Origin: Lysobacteraceae bacterium
Lineage (GTDB): Bacteria; Pseudomonadota; Gammaproteobacteria; Xanthomonadales; Xanthomonadaceae
Assembly (NCBI GenBank): GCA_026005075.1
Contig: BPKJ01000002.1
Coordinates: forward strand, 372,001 to 436,000
DNA: 64,000 nt
Direction of reading: 5' to 3'
Part shown: positions 29,312 through 41,931 of the stretch, one piece after another
Layout: every line of letters starts with the position of its first letter
Position numbering within the stretch: the first letter of the stretch is position 1
Notes under the pieces: model-generated
Databases searched by the model: none
What the model was told of the DNA's origin: nothing
The model's input: the letters and a program-made list of their open reading frames with translations, nothing else
Translations under genes and position numbers: made by a program

Positions 29312-31551
29312 GTGAACAAGGCAGTGCGCTTGAGTGTTTTGTCGGCCGGCATTGCGCTGGCCATGGCCGGAAGCGTCGGCGCGGCCGATGCCGAACGCTA
29401 CATCGTCGAGCTCCAGGACGGGGTCTCTGCAAAGCTGATGGCGAGCAAGCTGGCCACGGCCAAGGTGGCCGGCCAGAGGCCGAAGATCCACCACGAGTTC
29501 GAGGATCTCGGCGCGCTGGCGATGACCCTGACCAAGGAGCAGATCAAGGCGCTGCGCAGCGACCCGCGTGTGCGTGCCATCGAGCCCGACCCCAAGCGCT
29601 ATCCCATGGCGCAGACGCAGCCCTACGGCATCGGCATGGTCGGGGCGCCGTCGGCCTGGTCGGCCGGCCACACCGGCGCCGGCGTGATGGTCTGCGTGAT
29701 CGACTCCGGCATCAAGGCCGACCACGAGGACTTCGCCGGTCTCGACATCCGCGGCGGCTACCCGACCGGCTGGAACAGTGACAGCTGCGGCCACGGCACC
29801 CACGTGGCAGGCACCATCGCTGCCCAGGACAATACCAAGGGCGTGGTCGGCGTGGCCACCGGCCCGCTGTCGATGTACTTCGTGCAGGTATTCAAGGGTT
29901 CCAACTGCGGCTGGTCCTATGCCTCGGACCTGATCGACGCGGCCAACCGCTGCAAGGCCGCGGCCGATGCGGCGGGCAAGAAGCTGGTGATCAGCATGTC
30001 GCTGGGTGGCGGCTCGTCCAGCACCACCGAGCGCAACGGATTCCAGAGCCTCTACGACCAGGGCGTGCTCTCCATCGCCGCGGCAGGCAACGACGGCACC
30101 TCGGCGGGCGGCACCGTCGATGCCATGAGCTACCCCGCCTCCTACGACAGCGTGATGTCGGTCGCCGCCATCGACAGCAACAAGGCGCTGGCCAGCTTCT
30201 CGCAGGAGAACAGCCAGGTCGAGATCGCGGCGCCGGGCGTGGCCGTGCTCAGCACCTACCCGATCGCCTCGGCGACCACGACCGTGGGCGGCGCGTCCTA
30301 CATGGTCAGCGCGATGACCGACAGCCCGCAGCTCACCCGCAGCGGCGCGATCGTCAACGGCGGCCGCTGCACCAGCGCCGGCAGCTGGAGCGGCAAGGTG
30401 GTGCTCTGCGAGCGCGGCGACATCTCCTTCGCCGACAAGGTCACCAACGTCCAGTCCGGTGGCGGCGTTGCGGCCATCGTCTACAACAACGTGGCGGGCA
30501 GCTTTGGCGGTACCCTGAACGGGGCGTCCACCAGCATCCCGTCGGTGTCGATGGCGCGCGAGGATGGCCTCGAGATCATCGGCTCGCGGCTCGGCCAGTC
30601 GGCGACGGTCAGCACGGTGGCGAACAACAACACCAGTGCCTATGCCTCGCTGGACGGCACCTCGATGGCCACCCCGCACGTCTCCGGTGCGGCGGCGGTG
30701 ATCTGGAGCTCCAAGCTCTCCGCGACCAACGTCGAGGTCCGCAACGCGATCACCTCGACCGCCGAGGACCTGGGCAGCCCCGGCCGTGACATCAGCTACG
30801 GCTACGGACTGATCCGCATTCCCAACGCCATCAGCGCGCTGGCCGGCAGCGGGGCGGCGGTGGCGGCGGCGGTGGCACCAACACGCTGAGCAACGGTGTC
30901 CCGGTCACCGGGCTTTCCGGCAGCAGCGGCACCGAGCTGCGCTACACCATCACGGTGCCGTCCGGGGCCAGCAACCTCGCGGTCAACCTCTCCGGGGGCA
31001 GCGGCGATGCGGACCTGTACGTGAAGTACGGTTCGGCGCCGACCACGAGCAGCTACGACTGCCGTCCCTACCTGAGCGGCAACAACGAGAGCTGCAGCTT
31101 TGCCACCCCGCAGGCCGGGACCTGGCATGTGCTGGTGCGCGGCTACTCGAGCTTCTCCGGGGCGAGCCTCGTGGCCAGCTACGGCACGGGCGGCGGCGGT
31201 GGCGGCACGACCACGTTCTTCCAGAACACCGGCGACTACACCATCCGCGACCGCAGCACGGTGGAGAGCCCGATCACGGTCAGCGGCGTCGGCGGCAACG
31301 CGCCGTCGAGCCTGAAGGTGAACGTGGACATCAAGCACACCTACATCGGTGATCTCAGGGTGCGCCTGTATGCGCCCAACGGCACCTACTGGACGCTGCA
31401 CAACCGTTCGGGCGGCAGCGCGGACAACCTGATCCAGAGCTACACCGTGAATGCCTCCAGCGTTCCGGCCAACGGCACCTGGAAGCTGCAGGTGTACGAC
31501 GCCGCACGTGGCGATACCGGCTACATCGACGCGTGGAGCCTGCAGTTCTGA
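29312..31551 (+). CDS. Secreted S8 subtilisin-like protease with PA, PPC and P domains (C-terminus frameshifted)
   Basis: From GTG at 29312 (GAGG 9 bases upstream) comes a signal peptide ending GSVGAADA, an I9-type propeptide (about residues 26-105), then the S8 catalytic domain with Asp in VCVIDSGIK, His in CGHGTHVAGT and Ser in DGTSMATPHVSG. A PA domain is inserted between the His and Ser blocks (about residues 330-420). The frame stops at 30889 after a short Ala-rich tail. A second frame encodes a Gly linker, a PPC domain (DADLYVKYGSAP, GTWHVLVRGY) and a P/proprotein-convertase domain (YIGDLRVRLYAPNG, GTWKLQVYDAARGDTGYIDAW) to 31551. One missing G at 30851-30854 separates them. Confidence 0.9.
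30851..30854 (+). other. Frameshift site in the Gly linker of the subtilase (one G missing)
   Basis: The upstream frame reads GCC GGC AGC GGG then GCG GCG; with a fifth G it reads on as GGC GGC GGT GGC and joins the C-terminal domains without a stop. Either an assembly indel in a G-run or true slippage producing a short form of 525 residues. Confidence 0.7.
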
Positions 31552-31574
31552 GGCCAGACCGCCCAGGATGAGCC

Positions 31575-31604
31575 CGAAAAGCCCGGCTTCGGCCGGGCTT
31601 TTCG
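31575..31604. terminator. Bidirectional rho-independent terminator
   Basis: CGAAAAGCCCGGC and GCCGGGCTTTTCG form a perfect 13-pair stem around the stable TTCG tetraloop, with A-tract and T-tract on either side. It lies between the end of the subtilase gene (31551) and the end of selO (31624) and can stop transcription from both sides. Confidence 0.9.
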
Positions 31605-31623
31605 TTGCCGGATCGCAGCAGCT

Positions 31624-33090
31624 TCAGGTGCCGCAGAAGGTCTGCAGCACGCGTTCGTGTTTGCGCGGCGGCAGCAGCAAGGCCGGCTCGGCGGGCAGCT
31701 CCGAGGGGCGGCGGACGGCCGCCAGCAGACGCTGGAAGGGACCGAGGTCGCCCTCCGTGGCGGCTTGGAGCGCCTGCTCCACCCGGTGGTTGCGCGGAAT
31801 CAGCAGCGGATTCGCCGAACGCAATGCATCCAACCGCGCCTCGTCGCTGCAGCCCTCCTTCGCCAGTCGCGCCCGCCAGCGCCCGAGCCAGTCGGCAAAG
31901 GATGCGTCGGCGGTCGGGTCCGGCAGCCCGTCCGGCCAGGCCGTCGCCGGATCGATCCGGCGCAGCAGGCTACGGAAGGCGAGGGTGTAGTCGTGGCCGC
32001 CCCGCTGGAGCAGGTCCAGGAATTCGGTGATCAGCACACCGTCCTCGGGGCCTGCCCGCGCAAGGCCGAGCTTGCGGCCCATCCGCTCGAGCCAGGCGCG
32101 CTCGAACTGCTCCCCAAAGCCCTCGATCGTGGCCTGGGCCCAGCGCAGGGCACGTTCGGGGTCGGGGTCGAGCAGCGGGAGCAGGGCCTCGGCCAGCCGG
32201 GCGAGGTTCCATTGCGCGACCGCGGGCTGGCGCGCGTAGGCATAGCGCCCGCGGTGGTCGATGGAGCTGAACACCTGCTCGGCGCGGTAGGTGTCGAGAA
32301 AGGCACAGGGGCCGAAATCGAGGCTCTGTCCGCCAAGGGCCATGTTGTCCGTGTTCATCACGCCGTGCACGAAGCCCACCGCCAGCCAGTCGGCGATCAG
32401 GCTCGCCTGGCTGGCGAGGGCGTGTTCCAGAAGCGCGCGCGCCGGCACGGGCTGCGCCAGCCCTTGCGGATGGTGCCGCGCAAGGGTCCATCGGCACAGC
32501 CGGGCGAGCCCTTCGCGGTCGCCCCGTGCGGCGAGGAACTCAAAGCTGCCCACCCGCACATGGCTGCTGGCGACCCGCGCCAGCACCGCGCCCGGCAGGG
32601 GGCCCTGCTCACGCAGCACGGTGGCGCCGGTGCCGAGCACGGCCAGCGCCCGCGTGGTCGGAATGCCGAGGGCGTGCAGGGCCTCGCCGATCAGCGCTTC
32701 GCGCAGCATCGGACCCAGCGCGGCGCGCCCGTCGCCGCCGCGCGAGAACGGAGTCGGACCGCTGCCCTTGAGCTGCAGTTCGTGGCGCTCGCCCCCGCAG
32801 CGCAGGTCACCGAGCAGCAGGGCGCGGCCGTCGCCAAGCACCGGCACGAAATGTCCGAACTGGTGGCCGGCGTAGGCGGTGGCCCATGCCGCTCCGTGGG
32901 GTGGCAGCTCCATGCCGCACAACCAGCCAAGGTCCGCCTCCTGCAAGCTCGCACCGCAGGCCGCCGCGAGCGCCTCGTTCCAGAACAGCATGTGCGGCCG
33001 GGGCGAGGGGGCACCGCGCCAGGGCAGGCATAGCGGTGGGCCCAGCTCGGCAAAGGCGGGCGGGAGAAGCCAGGATTCGGGATGCGTCAT
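31624..33090 (-). CDS. selO: SelO/YdiU protein adenylyltransferase
   Basis: Pseudokinase-fold enzyme that transfers AMP to protein hydroxyls. 488 residues. Family signatures: YAGHQFGHFVPVLGDGRA, ELQLKGSGPTPFSRGGDGRA (ATP-binding loop), GVMNTDNMALGG (catalytic loop) and IDFGP-like SLDFGPCAFLD. Ends in FCGT, the conserved C-terminal Cys corresponding to the selenocysteine of vertebrate SelO. Follows tyrA by 39 bases on the same strand and ends at the terminator at 31575. Confidence 0.96.
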   Translation of the reverse strand: MTHPESWLLPPAFAELGPPLCLPWRGAPSPRPHMLFWNEALAAACGASLQEADLGWLCGMELPPHGAAWATAYAGHQFGHFVPVLGDGRALLLGDLRCGGERHELQLKGSGPTPFSRGGDGRAALGPMLREALIGEALHALGIPTTRALAVLGTGATVLREQGPLPGAVLARVASSHVRVGSFEFLAARGDREGLARLCRWTLARHHPQGLAQPVPARALLEHALASQASLIADWLAVGFVHGVMNTDNMALGGQSLDFGPCAFLDTYRAEQVFSSIDHRGRYAYARQPAVAQWNLARLAEALLPLLDPDPERALRWAQATIEGFGEQFERAWLERMGRKLGLARAGPEDGVLITEFLDLLQRGGHDYTLAFRSLLRRIDPATAWPDGLPDPTADASFADWLGRWRARLAKEGCSDEARLDALRSANPLLIPRNHRVEQALQAATEGDLGPFQRLLAAVRRPSELPAEPALLLPPRKHERVLQTFCGT

Positions 33091-33129
33091 GCGCGCAGCA
33101 TACGCCCGGCCCCGTGGACGGGCGGGGGC

Positions 33130-34239
33130 CTACAGGTGGAGTTCGCGCAGCACCGCCAGTCCGAGCCGGTGGATGCGCGTGGCGGCCTCGCGGACGGCCG
33201 GATCCGGCTGCTGCCGGGAGAAGCCGATGCGGAACTGCACCTCGCCCAGCAGGTCGCGCGAGGAGTGGATCGACTCGATGTCGATCCCGTCGCGCTCGAA
33301 TTCGGCGAGCACGCGGCGCAAGGCACCGGGGCGGTCGTGCGGAAGGTGCAGGATCACGCAACGCGGCTCGGCCAGATCGGCCAGCAGCCACGCGAGCCGC
33401 TCGAAGCTGGCATGGGCCTCGGCAAGGCCCGGTTCGCCGAAGGCACGGGCCGATGCATCGAGAAACCGCTGGCGGAAGCGCTGGCGGGCGGCCTCATCGC
33501 CCTGATCGACCATGGCGGCGAGCTCTGCCGTGCGCGCGGCAAGGCGCCTGAGCAGGCGCGCGGTCTCGGCACCGGAGAACTGGATGTCCTCGTAGATCGC
33601 GGGATTGCCCGACAGAAGGCGTGCCATGCAGGCATGCACGAGCTCGAACACCGGGGTGCGGAAAGGCATCAGCGCGGGCGGTGCAGGGCGCTCCTCGCCG
33701 AGCACCGCGGCGAGCGTGAGCAGGGCGGCATGGGTGCTGCCCTGGACACGGGCCATGATGCGATCGTGCTCGTGCGGCGCGCAGTGCACGCACTGCGCCT
33801 CCAGCGCCGCGAGCAGGCGGTCGACGAAACCGCGCCAGCGATCGAGCCGGCCTTCGCAGACCACCAGGACCCGGCCCTTGAGGGTGTCGGACTTGGGGGG
33901 TGCGGTCATCGGATGCAGACCCAGCACCTCGACCGGGGCCTCCAGCATGGCCTCGATGGGCGCCTGCTTGATCGAGGTCACGTCCAGCCACAGCGGGGGC
34001 GGCTGGCGTGGTCGCATCTCGCGTGCAAGGGCTCGGATGATCCCGGCGCTGTGCCGGATCGGCACCGAGAACACCAGCACGTCGCAGGCCCTTGCCAGAT
34101 GCTCCGGGGCCGGGCAGTCGGCCAGCGCAGGGTCGAAGCCCAGCACCGAAAGGCCCATGCGCGTGCGGAAGAAGCGTTCCAGCCAGCGACCGTAGGCCCC
34201 GGCCACGCCGAGAATGCCGACCACGGGCGCGGGGTTCAC
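33130..34239 (-). CDS. tyrA: Prephenate dehydrogenase with C-terminal ACT domain
   Basis: NAD-dependent oxidative decarboxylation of prephenate on the tyrosine branch. 369 residues from GTG at 34239, overlapping the ilvA stop in a GTGA junction. Rossmann start GILGVAGAYGRW, VFSVPI and the diagnostic LGLHPMTAPP of TyrA. A C-terminal ACT domain (CVILHLPHDRPGALRRVL) suggests allosteric control by tyrosine. There is no N-terminal chorismate mutase domain as in the E. coli T-protein. Last gene of a branched-chain amino acid operon, an odd place for tyrosine synthesis. Confidence 0.88.
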   Translation of the reverse strand: MNPAPVVGILGVAGAYGRWLERFFRTRMGLSVLGFDPALADCPAPEHLARACDVLVFSVPIRHSAGIIRALAREMRPRQPPPLWLDVTSIKQAPIEAMLEAPVEVLGLHPMTAPPKSDTLKGRVLVVCEGRLDRWRGFVDRLLAALEAQCVHCAPHEHDRIMARVQGSTHAALLTLAAVLGEERPAPPALMPFRTPVFELVHACMARLLSGNPAIYEDIQFSGAETARLLRRLAARTAELAAMVDQGDEAARQRFRQRFLDASARAFGEPGLAEAHASFERLAWLLADLAEPRCVILHLPHDRPGALRRVLAEFERDGIDIESIHSSRDLLGEVQFRIGFSRQQPDPAVREAATRIHRLGLAVLRELHL

Positions 34240-35813
34240 GAGCCCGCACCGAGAAACTGCGCCAGCGCCGGGTTGGCGGTCTCGTCGGCCCACCAGTAGC
34301 CGAGGCGGTCGAGGTCGGCGTCGAAGGCCGCGTCCTGTTCGCAGGCCACCTCGAAGCCGGCCAGCACCCTGCCGTAGGCGGCGCCATGGTTGCGGTAGTG
34401 GAACAGGGTGATGTTCCAGCGTGAGCCGAGGGTCTCGAGGAAATGCAGCAGTGCGCCCGGGCGTTCCGGAAACACGAAGCGCAGCAGCCGCTCCCGGTGC
34501 ACGCCGCGGGCGGGGCCGCCGACCAGGTGGCGCACGTGCAGCCGGGCGACCTCGTTCTCGGTGTAGTCGGTCGAGGGATAGCCTGCCGCCTCCAGCGCGG
34601 CGCGGATCGCAGCCCGTTCGGCAAGCCCCTGCTTGAGCTGCACGCCGACGTAGACCTGGGCACGCTGGGCGTGGTGGAAGCGGTAGTTGAACTCGGTGAT
34701 CGCCCTGCGTCCGAGCGTCCTGCAGAAGGCCAGAAAGCTGCCGGGTCGTTCGGGGATGGTGACCCCGAACAGGGCCTCGTGCTGTTCGCCGACCACCGCC
34801 CGCTCGCTGACGTGGCCGAGGCGGTCGAAGTTCATGTTGGCACCGGAGAGCACGGCGACCAGTTCGCAGCGGGAGACGCCGCCCGCGGTCACCCAGCGCT
34901 TGAGGCCGGCGAGGGCGAGGGCGCCGGCGGGCTCGACGATGCTGCGGGTGTCCTCGAACACGTCACGGATCGCGGCACAGACCTGGTCGGCGTCGACGGT
35001 GAGCACCTCGTCGACCCGGTCGCGGAGGACCGCGAAGGGCAGGGCGCCGATCTGACGTACCGCACAGCCGTCCACGAACAGACCGACCTGCTCCAGCCGC
35101 ACCGGCTGGCCCGCGCGCAGCGCGGCGTCGAGGCAGGCGGCGTCGTCCGGCTCGACCGCAATCACCCGGATGCCGGGATCGAGCGCCTTGAGGTAGGCGG
35201 CCATCCCGGCACACAGGCCGCCGCCGCCGACCGGCACGAACACCGCATCGATGCGGCCGCGGTGCTGGGCGATCAGCTCCATGGCCACGGTGCCCTGTCC
35301 GGCGATCACGTCGGGGTCGTCGTAGGGGTGGATGAGGGTCCGCCCCTGCTCCTGCGCCAGTGCCAGGCCCCGGCTCGCGGCCTCGTCGTAGGAGTCGCCA
35401 TGGAGCAGGGTTCGGGCCCCCAGCGCCGCCACCGCGTCCACCTTGATCTGCGGCGTGGTGGCGGGCATCACGATCAGCGCATCGATCCCCAGCTCGCGGG
35501 CGCCGAGCGCCACGCCCTGGGCGTGGTTGCCGGCCGAAACCGCGACCACCCCGCGGCGACGCTGTTCCGCGTCGAGGCGGCAGAGGCGGTTGTAGGCCCC
35601 GCGCAGCTTGAACGAGAACACCGGCTGCAAGTCCTCGCGCTTGAGCCAGATCCGGTTTCCGAGCCGCTGCGAGAGCCGCGGGGCCGGGTCGAGCGGGGTT
35701 CGCCGCGCCACGTCGTAGACCGGCGCGGTGAGGATGGCCCGCAGCCAGTCCTGCCCGTCGGGCACGGCGTCGACGGGGCGTTCCCGTGGCCGGCGGGCGG
35801 TCTCGTGGCTCAT
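34236..35813 (-). CDS. ilvA: Threonine ammonia-lyase, biosynthetic (IlvA)
   Basis: Deaminates threonine to 2-oxobutanoate, the committed step to isoleucine. 525 residues from ATG at 35813. PLP-binding Lys69 in [21 protein letters not shown], and the glycine loop [10 protein letters not shown]. Two C-terminal ACT-like regulatory domains ([10 protein letters not shown] and [18 protein letters not shown]) carry the Ile/Val control. Overlaps leuB before it and tyrA after it. Confidence 0.96.
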   Translation of the reverse strand: MSHETARRPRERPVDAVPDGQDWLRAILTAPVYDVARRTPLDPAPRLSQRLGNRIWLKREDLQPVFSFKLRGAYNRLCRLDAEQRRRGVVAVSAGNHAQGVALGARELGIDALIVMPATTPQIKVDAVAALGARTLLHGDSYDEAASRGLALAQEQGRTLIHPYDDPDVIAGQGTVAMELIAQHRGRIDAVFVPVGGGGLCAGMAAYLKALDPGIRVIAVEPDDAACLDAALRAGQPVRLEQVGLFVDGCAVRQIGALPFAVLRDRVDEVLTVDADQVCAAIRDVFEDTRSIVEPAGALALAGLKRWVTAGGVSRCELVAVLSGANMNFDRLGHVSERAVVGEQHEALFGVTIPERPGSFLAFCRTLGRRAITEFNYRFHHAQRAQVYVGVQLKQGLAERAAIRAALEAAGYPSTDYTENEVARLHVRHLVGGPARGVHRERLLRFVFPERPGALLHFLETLGSRWNITLFHYRNHGAAYGRVLAGFEVACEQDAAFDADLDRLGYWWADETANPALAQFLGAGS

Positions 35814-36889
35814 CGGCCGGCCTGCCGCGCCAGATGCCGGTAGTGGTCGAGGACGGCCTCGCCGGCCTTGCGCGTCGACACCGCGCCACGCCGGCTCAGG
35901 TCGGCAGTGAGCACGCCCGCATCGAGCGCGGCGCCGACGGCCCGCTCGACGCGTTCGGCCTCGGCGGTCAGGCCCAGCGAGTGCCGCAGCAGCAGCGCCA
36001 CCGAGAGCAGGGTGGCATAGGGGTTGGCGATGCCGCGGCCGGCGATGTCCGGCGCCGAGCCATGGATCGGCTCGTACAGCCCGACCCGGCCCGCGCCGAG
36101 CGAGGCCGAGGGCAGCAGGCCCATGCTGCCGGCGAGCACCGAGGCCTCGTCGGTCAGGATGTCGCCGAACAGGTTCTCGGTCAGGACCACGTCGAAGCGG
36201 GCAGGGCGGGTCAGGAGGTGCATGGCCATGGCATCGACCAGCACGTGCTCGAGCTCGATGTCGGGAAACTCTTCGCGCATCACCCGGTTGACCGTCGAGC
36301 GCCACAGCCTGGAGGTTTCCAGCACGTTGGCCTTGTCGACGTGGGTCAGGCGGCGTCGGCGCTGCCGTGCGAGCCGTGCCGCGACCCGCGTGACGCGCTC
36401 GATCTCGGCGACGCTGTAGCGGGTCTCGTCGACGGCGGCATCGGCCTCGCGGCGCCGCGCGCCGAAGTAGCTGCCTCCGGTCAGCTCGCGCACGAACAGG
36501 ATGTCCACCCCGCGCAGCAGGCGGCTGCGCAAGGGAGCGAGCCGGATCGCCGCGGGGTGCGGCGCCACCGGGCGCAGGTTGGCGAACACGCCTAGCTGCG
36601 CGCGCAGGCGCAGCAGGCCCTGCTCGGGGCGGACCGGCGCGTCAGGGTCCGACCACTTCGGTCCGCCCACGGCACCGAGCAGCACTGCGTCCGAGCGCTC
36701 GCAGAGGGCGACCGTCGCCGCCGGCAGCGGGTCGCCGGTGGCATCGATGGCGCAGCCGCCGATCTGCCCTTCCTCGAGCGTGAAGGCGTGGCCTCCCTCG
36801 GCGGCGACGAGTTCGAGCAGACGCCTTGCCTCGGCGCAGACTTCCGGGCCGATGCCGTCGCCGGGGAGCAGGGCGATGCGTGCCTTCAT
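35810..36889 (-). CDS. leuB: 3-isopropylmalate dehydrogenase
   Basis: Oxidatively decarboxylates 3-isopropylmalate in leucine synthesis. 359 residues from ATG at 36889 with GAGGAGA upstream. [12 protein letters not shown] start, [33 protein letters not shown], and the metal/NAD region [12 protein letters not shown] with [13 protein letters not shown]. Third of leuC-leuD-leuB; 25 bases after leuD, overlapping ilvA by 4. Confidence 0.97.
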   Translation of the reverse strand: MKARIALLPGDGIGPEVCAEARRLLELVAAEGGHAFTLEEGQIGGCAIDATGDPLPAATVALCERSDAVLLGAVGGPKWSDPDAPVRPEQGLLRLRAQLGVFANLRPVAPHPAAIRLAPLRSRLLRGVDILFVRELTGGSYFGARRREADAAVDETRYSVAEIERVTRVAARLARQRRRRLTHVDKANVLETSRLWRSTVNRVMREEFPDIELEHVLVDAMAMHLLTRPARFDVVLTENLFGDILTDEASVLAGSMGLLPSASLGAGRVGLYEPIHGSAPDIAGRGIANPYATLLSVALLLRHSLGLTAEAERVERAVGAALDAGVLTADLSRRGAVSTRKAGEAVLDHYRHLARQAGR

Positions 36890-36914
36890 GGACGGTCTCC
36901 TCGTCGGCTGGGGT

Positions 36915-37499
36915 TCAGGCCACACGGGCGGACTCGAAGGCCCGGATCGCCGCCTCCTCGGCCAGCAGGTAGCCGAGCTGGTCGACCCCGCGAAGCAGGC
37001 ACTGGCGGGCGAAACGTTCGATCGAGAAGCCGATGCACTGGCCATCGGGCAGCTCGATCCGCTCGCGCTCGAGATCGACGGCGATGGACTGCCCGGCGAA
37101 GGCGGCGATCGCCGTCCACGCATCGGCCCCCACCTCGATCGCCAGCAGGCCGTTCTTGAGGGCGTTGTTGCGGAAGATGTCGGCGATGCGGGTCGAGATC
37201 AGCACCCGGATCCCCGCGTCGAGAAGGGCCCAGGGCGCGTGCTCGCGCGAGCTGCCGCAACCGAAGTTGCGCCCCGCCAGCAGCACCCCGGCGCCGCGCT
37301 GCTCGGGGCGGTTGAGCGGAAAATCCGGGCGCTCCCGCCCACTGCCGTCGTAGCGCCAGTCGGCGAAGCAGTGGCGGCCGAGGCCGCGCCGCTCGGTGGT
37401 GGTCAGAAAGCGCGCCGGGATGATCTGGTCGGTGTCGATGTCCTCGGCGGGGAGTACGGCCAGACGCGATTCGATGCGGCGAACGGGTTCAAGGCTCAT
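36915..37499 (-). CDS. leuD: 3-isopropylmalate dehydratase small subunit
   Basis: Swivel-domain subunit of isopropylmalate isomerase. 194 residues with [13 protein letters not shown], the substrate loop [17 protein letters not shown] and [13 protein letters not shown]. Overlaps leuC by 4 bases, giving matched synthesis of the two subunits. Confidence 0.97.
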   Translation of the reverse strand: MSLEPVRRIESRLAVLPAEDIDTDQIIPARFLTTTERRGLGRHCFADWRYDGSGRERPDFPLNRPEQRGAGVLLAGRNFGCGSSREHAPWALLDAGIRVLISTRIADIFRNNALKNGLLAIEVGADAWTAIAAFAGQSIAVDLERERIELPDGQCIGFSIERFARQCLLRGVDQLGYLLAEEAAIRAFESARVA

Positions 37500-38938
37500 G
37501 CTGCCTGCTCCTCGAGGATCGGAATGCTGCGGGGATCGGCGATCACGCCGGCGACCGCGCAGGCGGCGGCGGTGGCCGGGCTGGCCAGCACGGTGCGTGC
37601 GCCGGGACCTTGCCGTCCCTCGAAGTTGCGGTTGCTGGTGCTGACCGCGAGCTGGCCGGGGGCGACCTGGTCACCGTTCATGGCGATGCACATGGAACAG
37701 CCAGGCTCCCGCCATTCGGCACCGGCGGCGGTGAACACGCGGTCCAGCCCCTCGGCCTCGGCGGCGCGCTTGACCTGCTCGGAGCCCGGCACCACCAGCA
37801 TGCGCACGTGCGGCGCGATCCTCCGCCCGCGCAGCAGGGCCGCGGCCTCGCGCAGATCGGACAGGCGGCCGTTGGTGCAGGAGCCGATGAACACCACGTC
37901 CACCCGGCTGCCGAGGGCGGGGCGTCCGCAGCGAAAGCCCATGTAGTCGAGCGCCCGCCGGGCCTGCGCATCGCTGGCGGGCTCGGGGACGCAGGCGTCG
38001 ACCGCCATCACCTGCCCCGGGTTGGTGCCCCAGGTGATGGTGGGCTCGACCCGGGCCGCGTCGATGCGCACCTCGCGGTCGTAGCGTGCGCCGGGGTCGC
38101 TGGCCCAGGCCAGCCAGTCCTTCGCCGCACGTTCGAAGTCCGCGCCCGCCGGCACGCGCGGGCGGCCGCGCAGCCATTCGACGGTGGTCTCGTCCGGCGC
38201 CACCAGCCCGGCCCGGGCGCCGGCCTCGATGCTCATGTTGCACAGGGTCATGCGCTGCTCCATCGACAGCGCACGGACGGCTTCGCCGCGGTACTCGATG
38301 ACATGGCCGGTACCGCCGTCCACCCCGAGCACACCGATGATGTGCAGGATCAGGTCCTTGGCCGTGACCCCGGGGCGCAGGCGACCGTCCACGGTCACCG
38401 CCATGGTCCGGGGGCGGCGCTGCAGCAGGCACTGGGTCGCCAGCACGTGCCCGACCTCGGTGGTGCCGATGCCGAAGGCGAGGGCGCCGAAGGCGCCATG
38501 GGTGGCGGTGTGGGAATCGCCGCAGACGATGGTCATGCCGGGCTGGGTGGCGCCCAGCTCCGGGCCCATCACGTGCACTACGCCGCGGGTGCCGGAGCCG
38601 AAGCCGTGCAGCTCGAGACCGAACTCGGCGCAGTGCCGCTCCAGCGCCGCGACCTGTTCGGCGGCGGCGGGGTTGGCGAAGGGGGGGCGGCCGTCGGCGC
38701 CCGCAGGCAGCGTCGGCGTGCTGTGGTCGAGGGTGACCAGGGTGCGGTCCGGGCGGCGCACCCTGAGGCCCCGGGCGCGCAGTTCGGCGAAGGCCTGCGG
38801 CGAGGTGACCTCGTGCAGCAGGTGCAGGTCGATGTAGAGGATCGCCGGCGCGTCTTCGCTTTCCGCCCGCACGAGGTGGGCGTCCCAGATCTTGTCGATG
38901 ATGGTGCGCGGCCGCTGGCCAGGTGCGGGATGGTTCAT
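37496..38938 (-). CDS. leuC: 3-isopropylmalate dehydratase large subunit
   Basis: Aconitase-fold subunit holding the [4Fe-4S] cluster. 480 residues. [30 protein letters not shown], and cluster Cys in IGSCTNGR and [18 protein letters not shown] closes the active site. Overlaps ilvE (upstream) and leuD (downstream) by 4 bases each. Confidence 0.97.
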   Translation of the reverse strand: MNHPAPGQRPRTIIDKIWDAHLVRAESEDAPAILYIDLHLLHEVTSPQAFAELRARGLRVRRPDRTLVTLDHSTPTLPAGADGRPPFANPAAAEQVAALERHCAEFGLELHGFGSGTRGVVHVMGPELGATQPGMTIVCGDSHTATHGAFGALAFGIGTTEVGHVLATQCLLQRRPRTMAVTVDGRLRPGVTAKDLILHIIGVLGVDGGTGHVIEYRGEAVRALSMEQRMTLCNMSIEAGARAGLVAPDETTVEWLRGRPRVPAGADFERAAKDWLAWASDPGARYDREVRIDAARVEPTITWGTNPGQVMAVDACVPEPASDAQARRALDYMGFRCGRPALGSRVDVVFIGSCTNGRLSDLREAAALLRGRRIAPHVRMLVVPGSEQVKRAAEAEGLDRVFTAAGAEWREPGCSMCIAMNGDQVAPGQLAVSTSNRNFEGRQGPGARTVLASPATAAACAVAGVIADPRSIPILEEQAA

Positions 38939-39882
38939 GCCGCCACCTCCACCGCCTCGTCGACCCGGACAGGGTCGAGCCAGCCCCAGCGGTCCTCGGT
39001 GCGGCCGTCGAACAGGCCGAAGAAGCGTTCCTGCAGCGCCGCCGTCACCGGGCCAGGCGCGCCGTTGCCCACCGGCCTGCGATCGACCGAGCGCACCGGC
39101 GTGATCTCGGCGGCGGTGCCGGTCATGAAGACCTCGTCGGCGAGATAGAGCATCTCGCGCGGCAGCGGTCGCTCGACCACGCTCAGCCCGAGGTCGCGGG
39201 CCAGCTCGAACACGGTGTCGCGGGTGATGCCGACCAGGATCGACGACGAGGCGGGGGGGGTGTGGAGCACGCCGCGGTGGACGAGGAACAGGTTCTCGCC
39301 GCTGCCCTCGCTGAGGGTGCCGTCCGGCGCCAGGGCAATGCCCTCGGCAAAGCCGTTGGCCCGCGCCTCCATGGCGATGAGCTGCGAGTTGAGGTAGTTG
39401 CCGGCGGCCTTGGCGGCGGCCGGAAAGGTGTTGGGCGCGGCGCGGTTCCAGCTCGACACGCAGGCATCGATGCCGGCTCGGAGGCCTTCCTCGCCGAGGT
39501 AGGCGCCGAACTCGATCGCCGCGATCGCCACCTCGACCGGACCGTCCAGCGGGGCGGCGACGCCGAAACCGCTGACGCCACGCAGGGCGATCGGGCGCAG
39601 GTAGGCCGAAGTCAGCCGGTTCTCGCGGATCACCGCCCGGCAGGCCTCGGCGATCTCCTCCTCCGTGAAGGGGATGGCCATGCGGTAGATCCGCGCCGAC
39701 TCGAACAGGCGGCGGACGTGGTCACGCAGACGGAAGATCGCCGGCCCCTCCGGCGTCGCGTAGCAGCGGATGCCCTCGAACACGGCCGAGCCGTAGTGCA
39801 GGGCGTGGGACATGACATGGACGCGGGCGTCCTGCCAGGGCAGGAAGCAGCCGTTGAACCAGATCGAGGAGGTGGTCTTCAT
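38935..39882 (-). CDS. ilvE: Branched-chain amino acid aminotransferase
   Basis: Fold-type IV PLP transaminase doing the last step of Val, Leu and Ile synthesis. 315 residues. [14 protein letters not shown], catalytic Lys158 in [25 protein letters not shown] and [14 protein letters not shown]. Its stop overlaps the leuC start by 4 bases; a 64-base gap separates its start from the leuA stop. Confidence 0.97.
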   Translation of the reverse strand: MKTTSSIWFNGCFLPWQDARVHVMSHALHYGSAVFEGIRCYATPEGPAIFRLRDHVRRLFESARIYRMAIPFTEEEIAEACRAVIRENRLTSAYLRPIALRGVSGFGVAAPLDGPVEVAIAAIEFGAYLGEEGLRAGIDACVSSWNRAAPNTFPAAAKAAGNYLNSQLIAMEARANGFAEGIALAPDGTLSEGSGENLFLVHRGVLHTPPASSSILVGITRDTVFELARDLGLSVVERPLPREMLYLADEVFMTGTAAEITPVRSVDRRPVGNGAPGPVTAALQERFFGLFDGRTEDRWGWLDPVRVDEAVEVAA

Positions 39883-39946
39883 GGGCGGATGGCCTTTTCC
39901 GGGAAGGTGGGTGGGAGCGGGACGAGGGGCGGGCTGTCCGGGCCGC

Positions 39947-41501
<1,555 letters not shown>

Positions 41502-41551
41502 GTCCGTCTCCTGTGCCACCGCCGCGGTTGTGCTGGCGTCCGCTCGCACGT

Positions 41552-41908
41552 TCATGCGCCCACCCCGGTGCCGGACAGGCGCTCGGGGATGCCGAGGAAG
41601 CTCAGTCCGCGGCGGCGGCCCTGGGCGATCCGGCTCAGCTCGGGCAGCGGATCGGGCTGCCTTGGCAGCACGAAGGCCGGGCGATCGACCGCGATCCGCG
41701 CTTCGCGCACGTCGGCGAGCCGCTGGAGCTGCCGGATCAGCACCTCCACCGGGCGGCCGCCGTCGGCGAGGCGGACCCTGACCCGCAGCCCGCGCGGATC
41801 GCTCGTGGCCTCGACGGCGTCGATGCGAAAGCCACGACGTTCGATGGTGCCGAGCAGGCGGACCAGGGCGCCTTCGGCGGCGGCGAGAGTCAGGTGCAGT
41901 TCGGCCAT
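41552..41908 (-). CDS. ilvM: Acetolactate synthase regulatory (ACT) subunit, IlvM-like
   Basis: 118 residues from ATG at 41908. An N-terminal ACT domain ([23 protein letters not shown]) pairs with the ilvG product encoded 23 bases upstream, so it is the small subunit of the acetohydroxyacid synthase. About 40 additional C-terminal residues with Pro/Arg have no counterpart in E. coli IlvM (87 residues). Low overall similarity makes the exact isoform assignment tentative; the position between ilvG and leuA supports it. Confidence 0.8.
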   Translation of the reverse strand: MAELHLTLAAAEGALVRLLGTIERRGFRIDAVEATSDPRGLRVRVRLADGGRPVEVLIRQLQRLADVREARIAVDRPAFVLPRQPDPLPELSRIAQGRRRGLSFLGIPERLSGTGVGA

Positions 41909-41931
41909 GGCGGCATTCCTCCGGACGGGTT

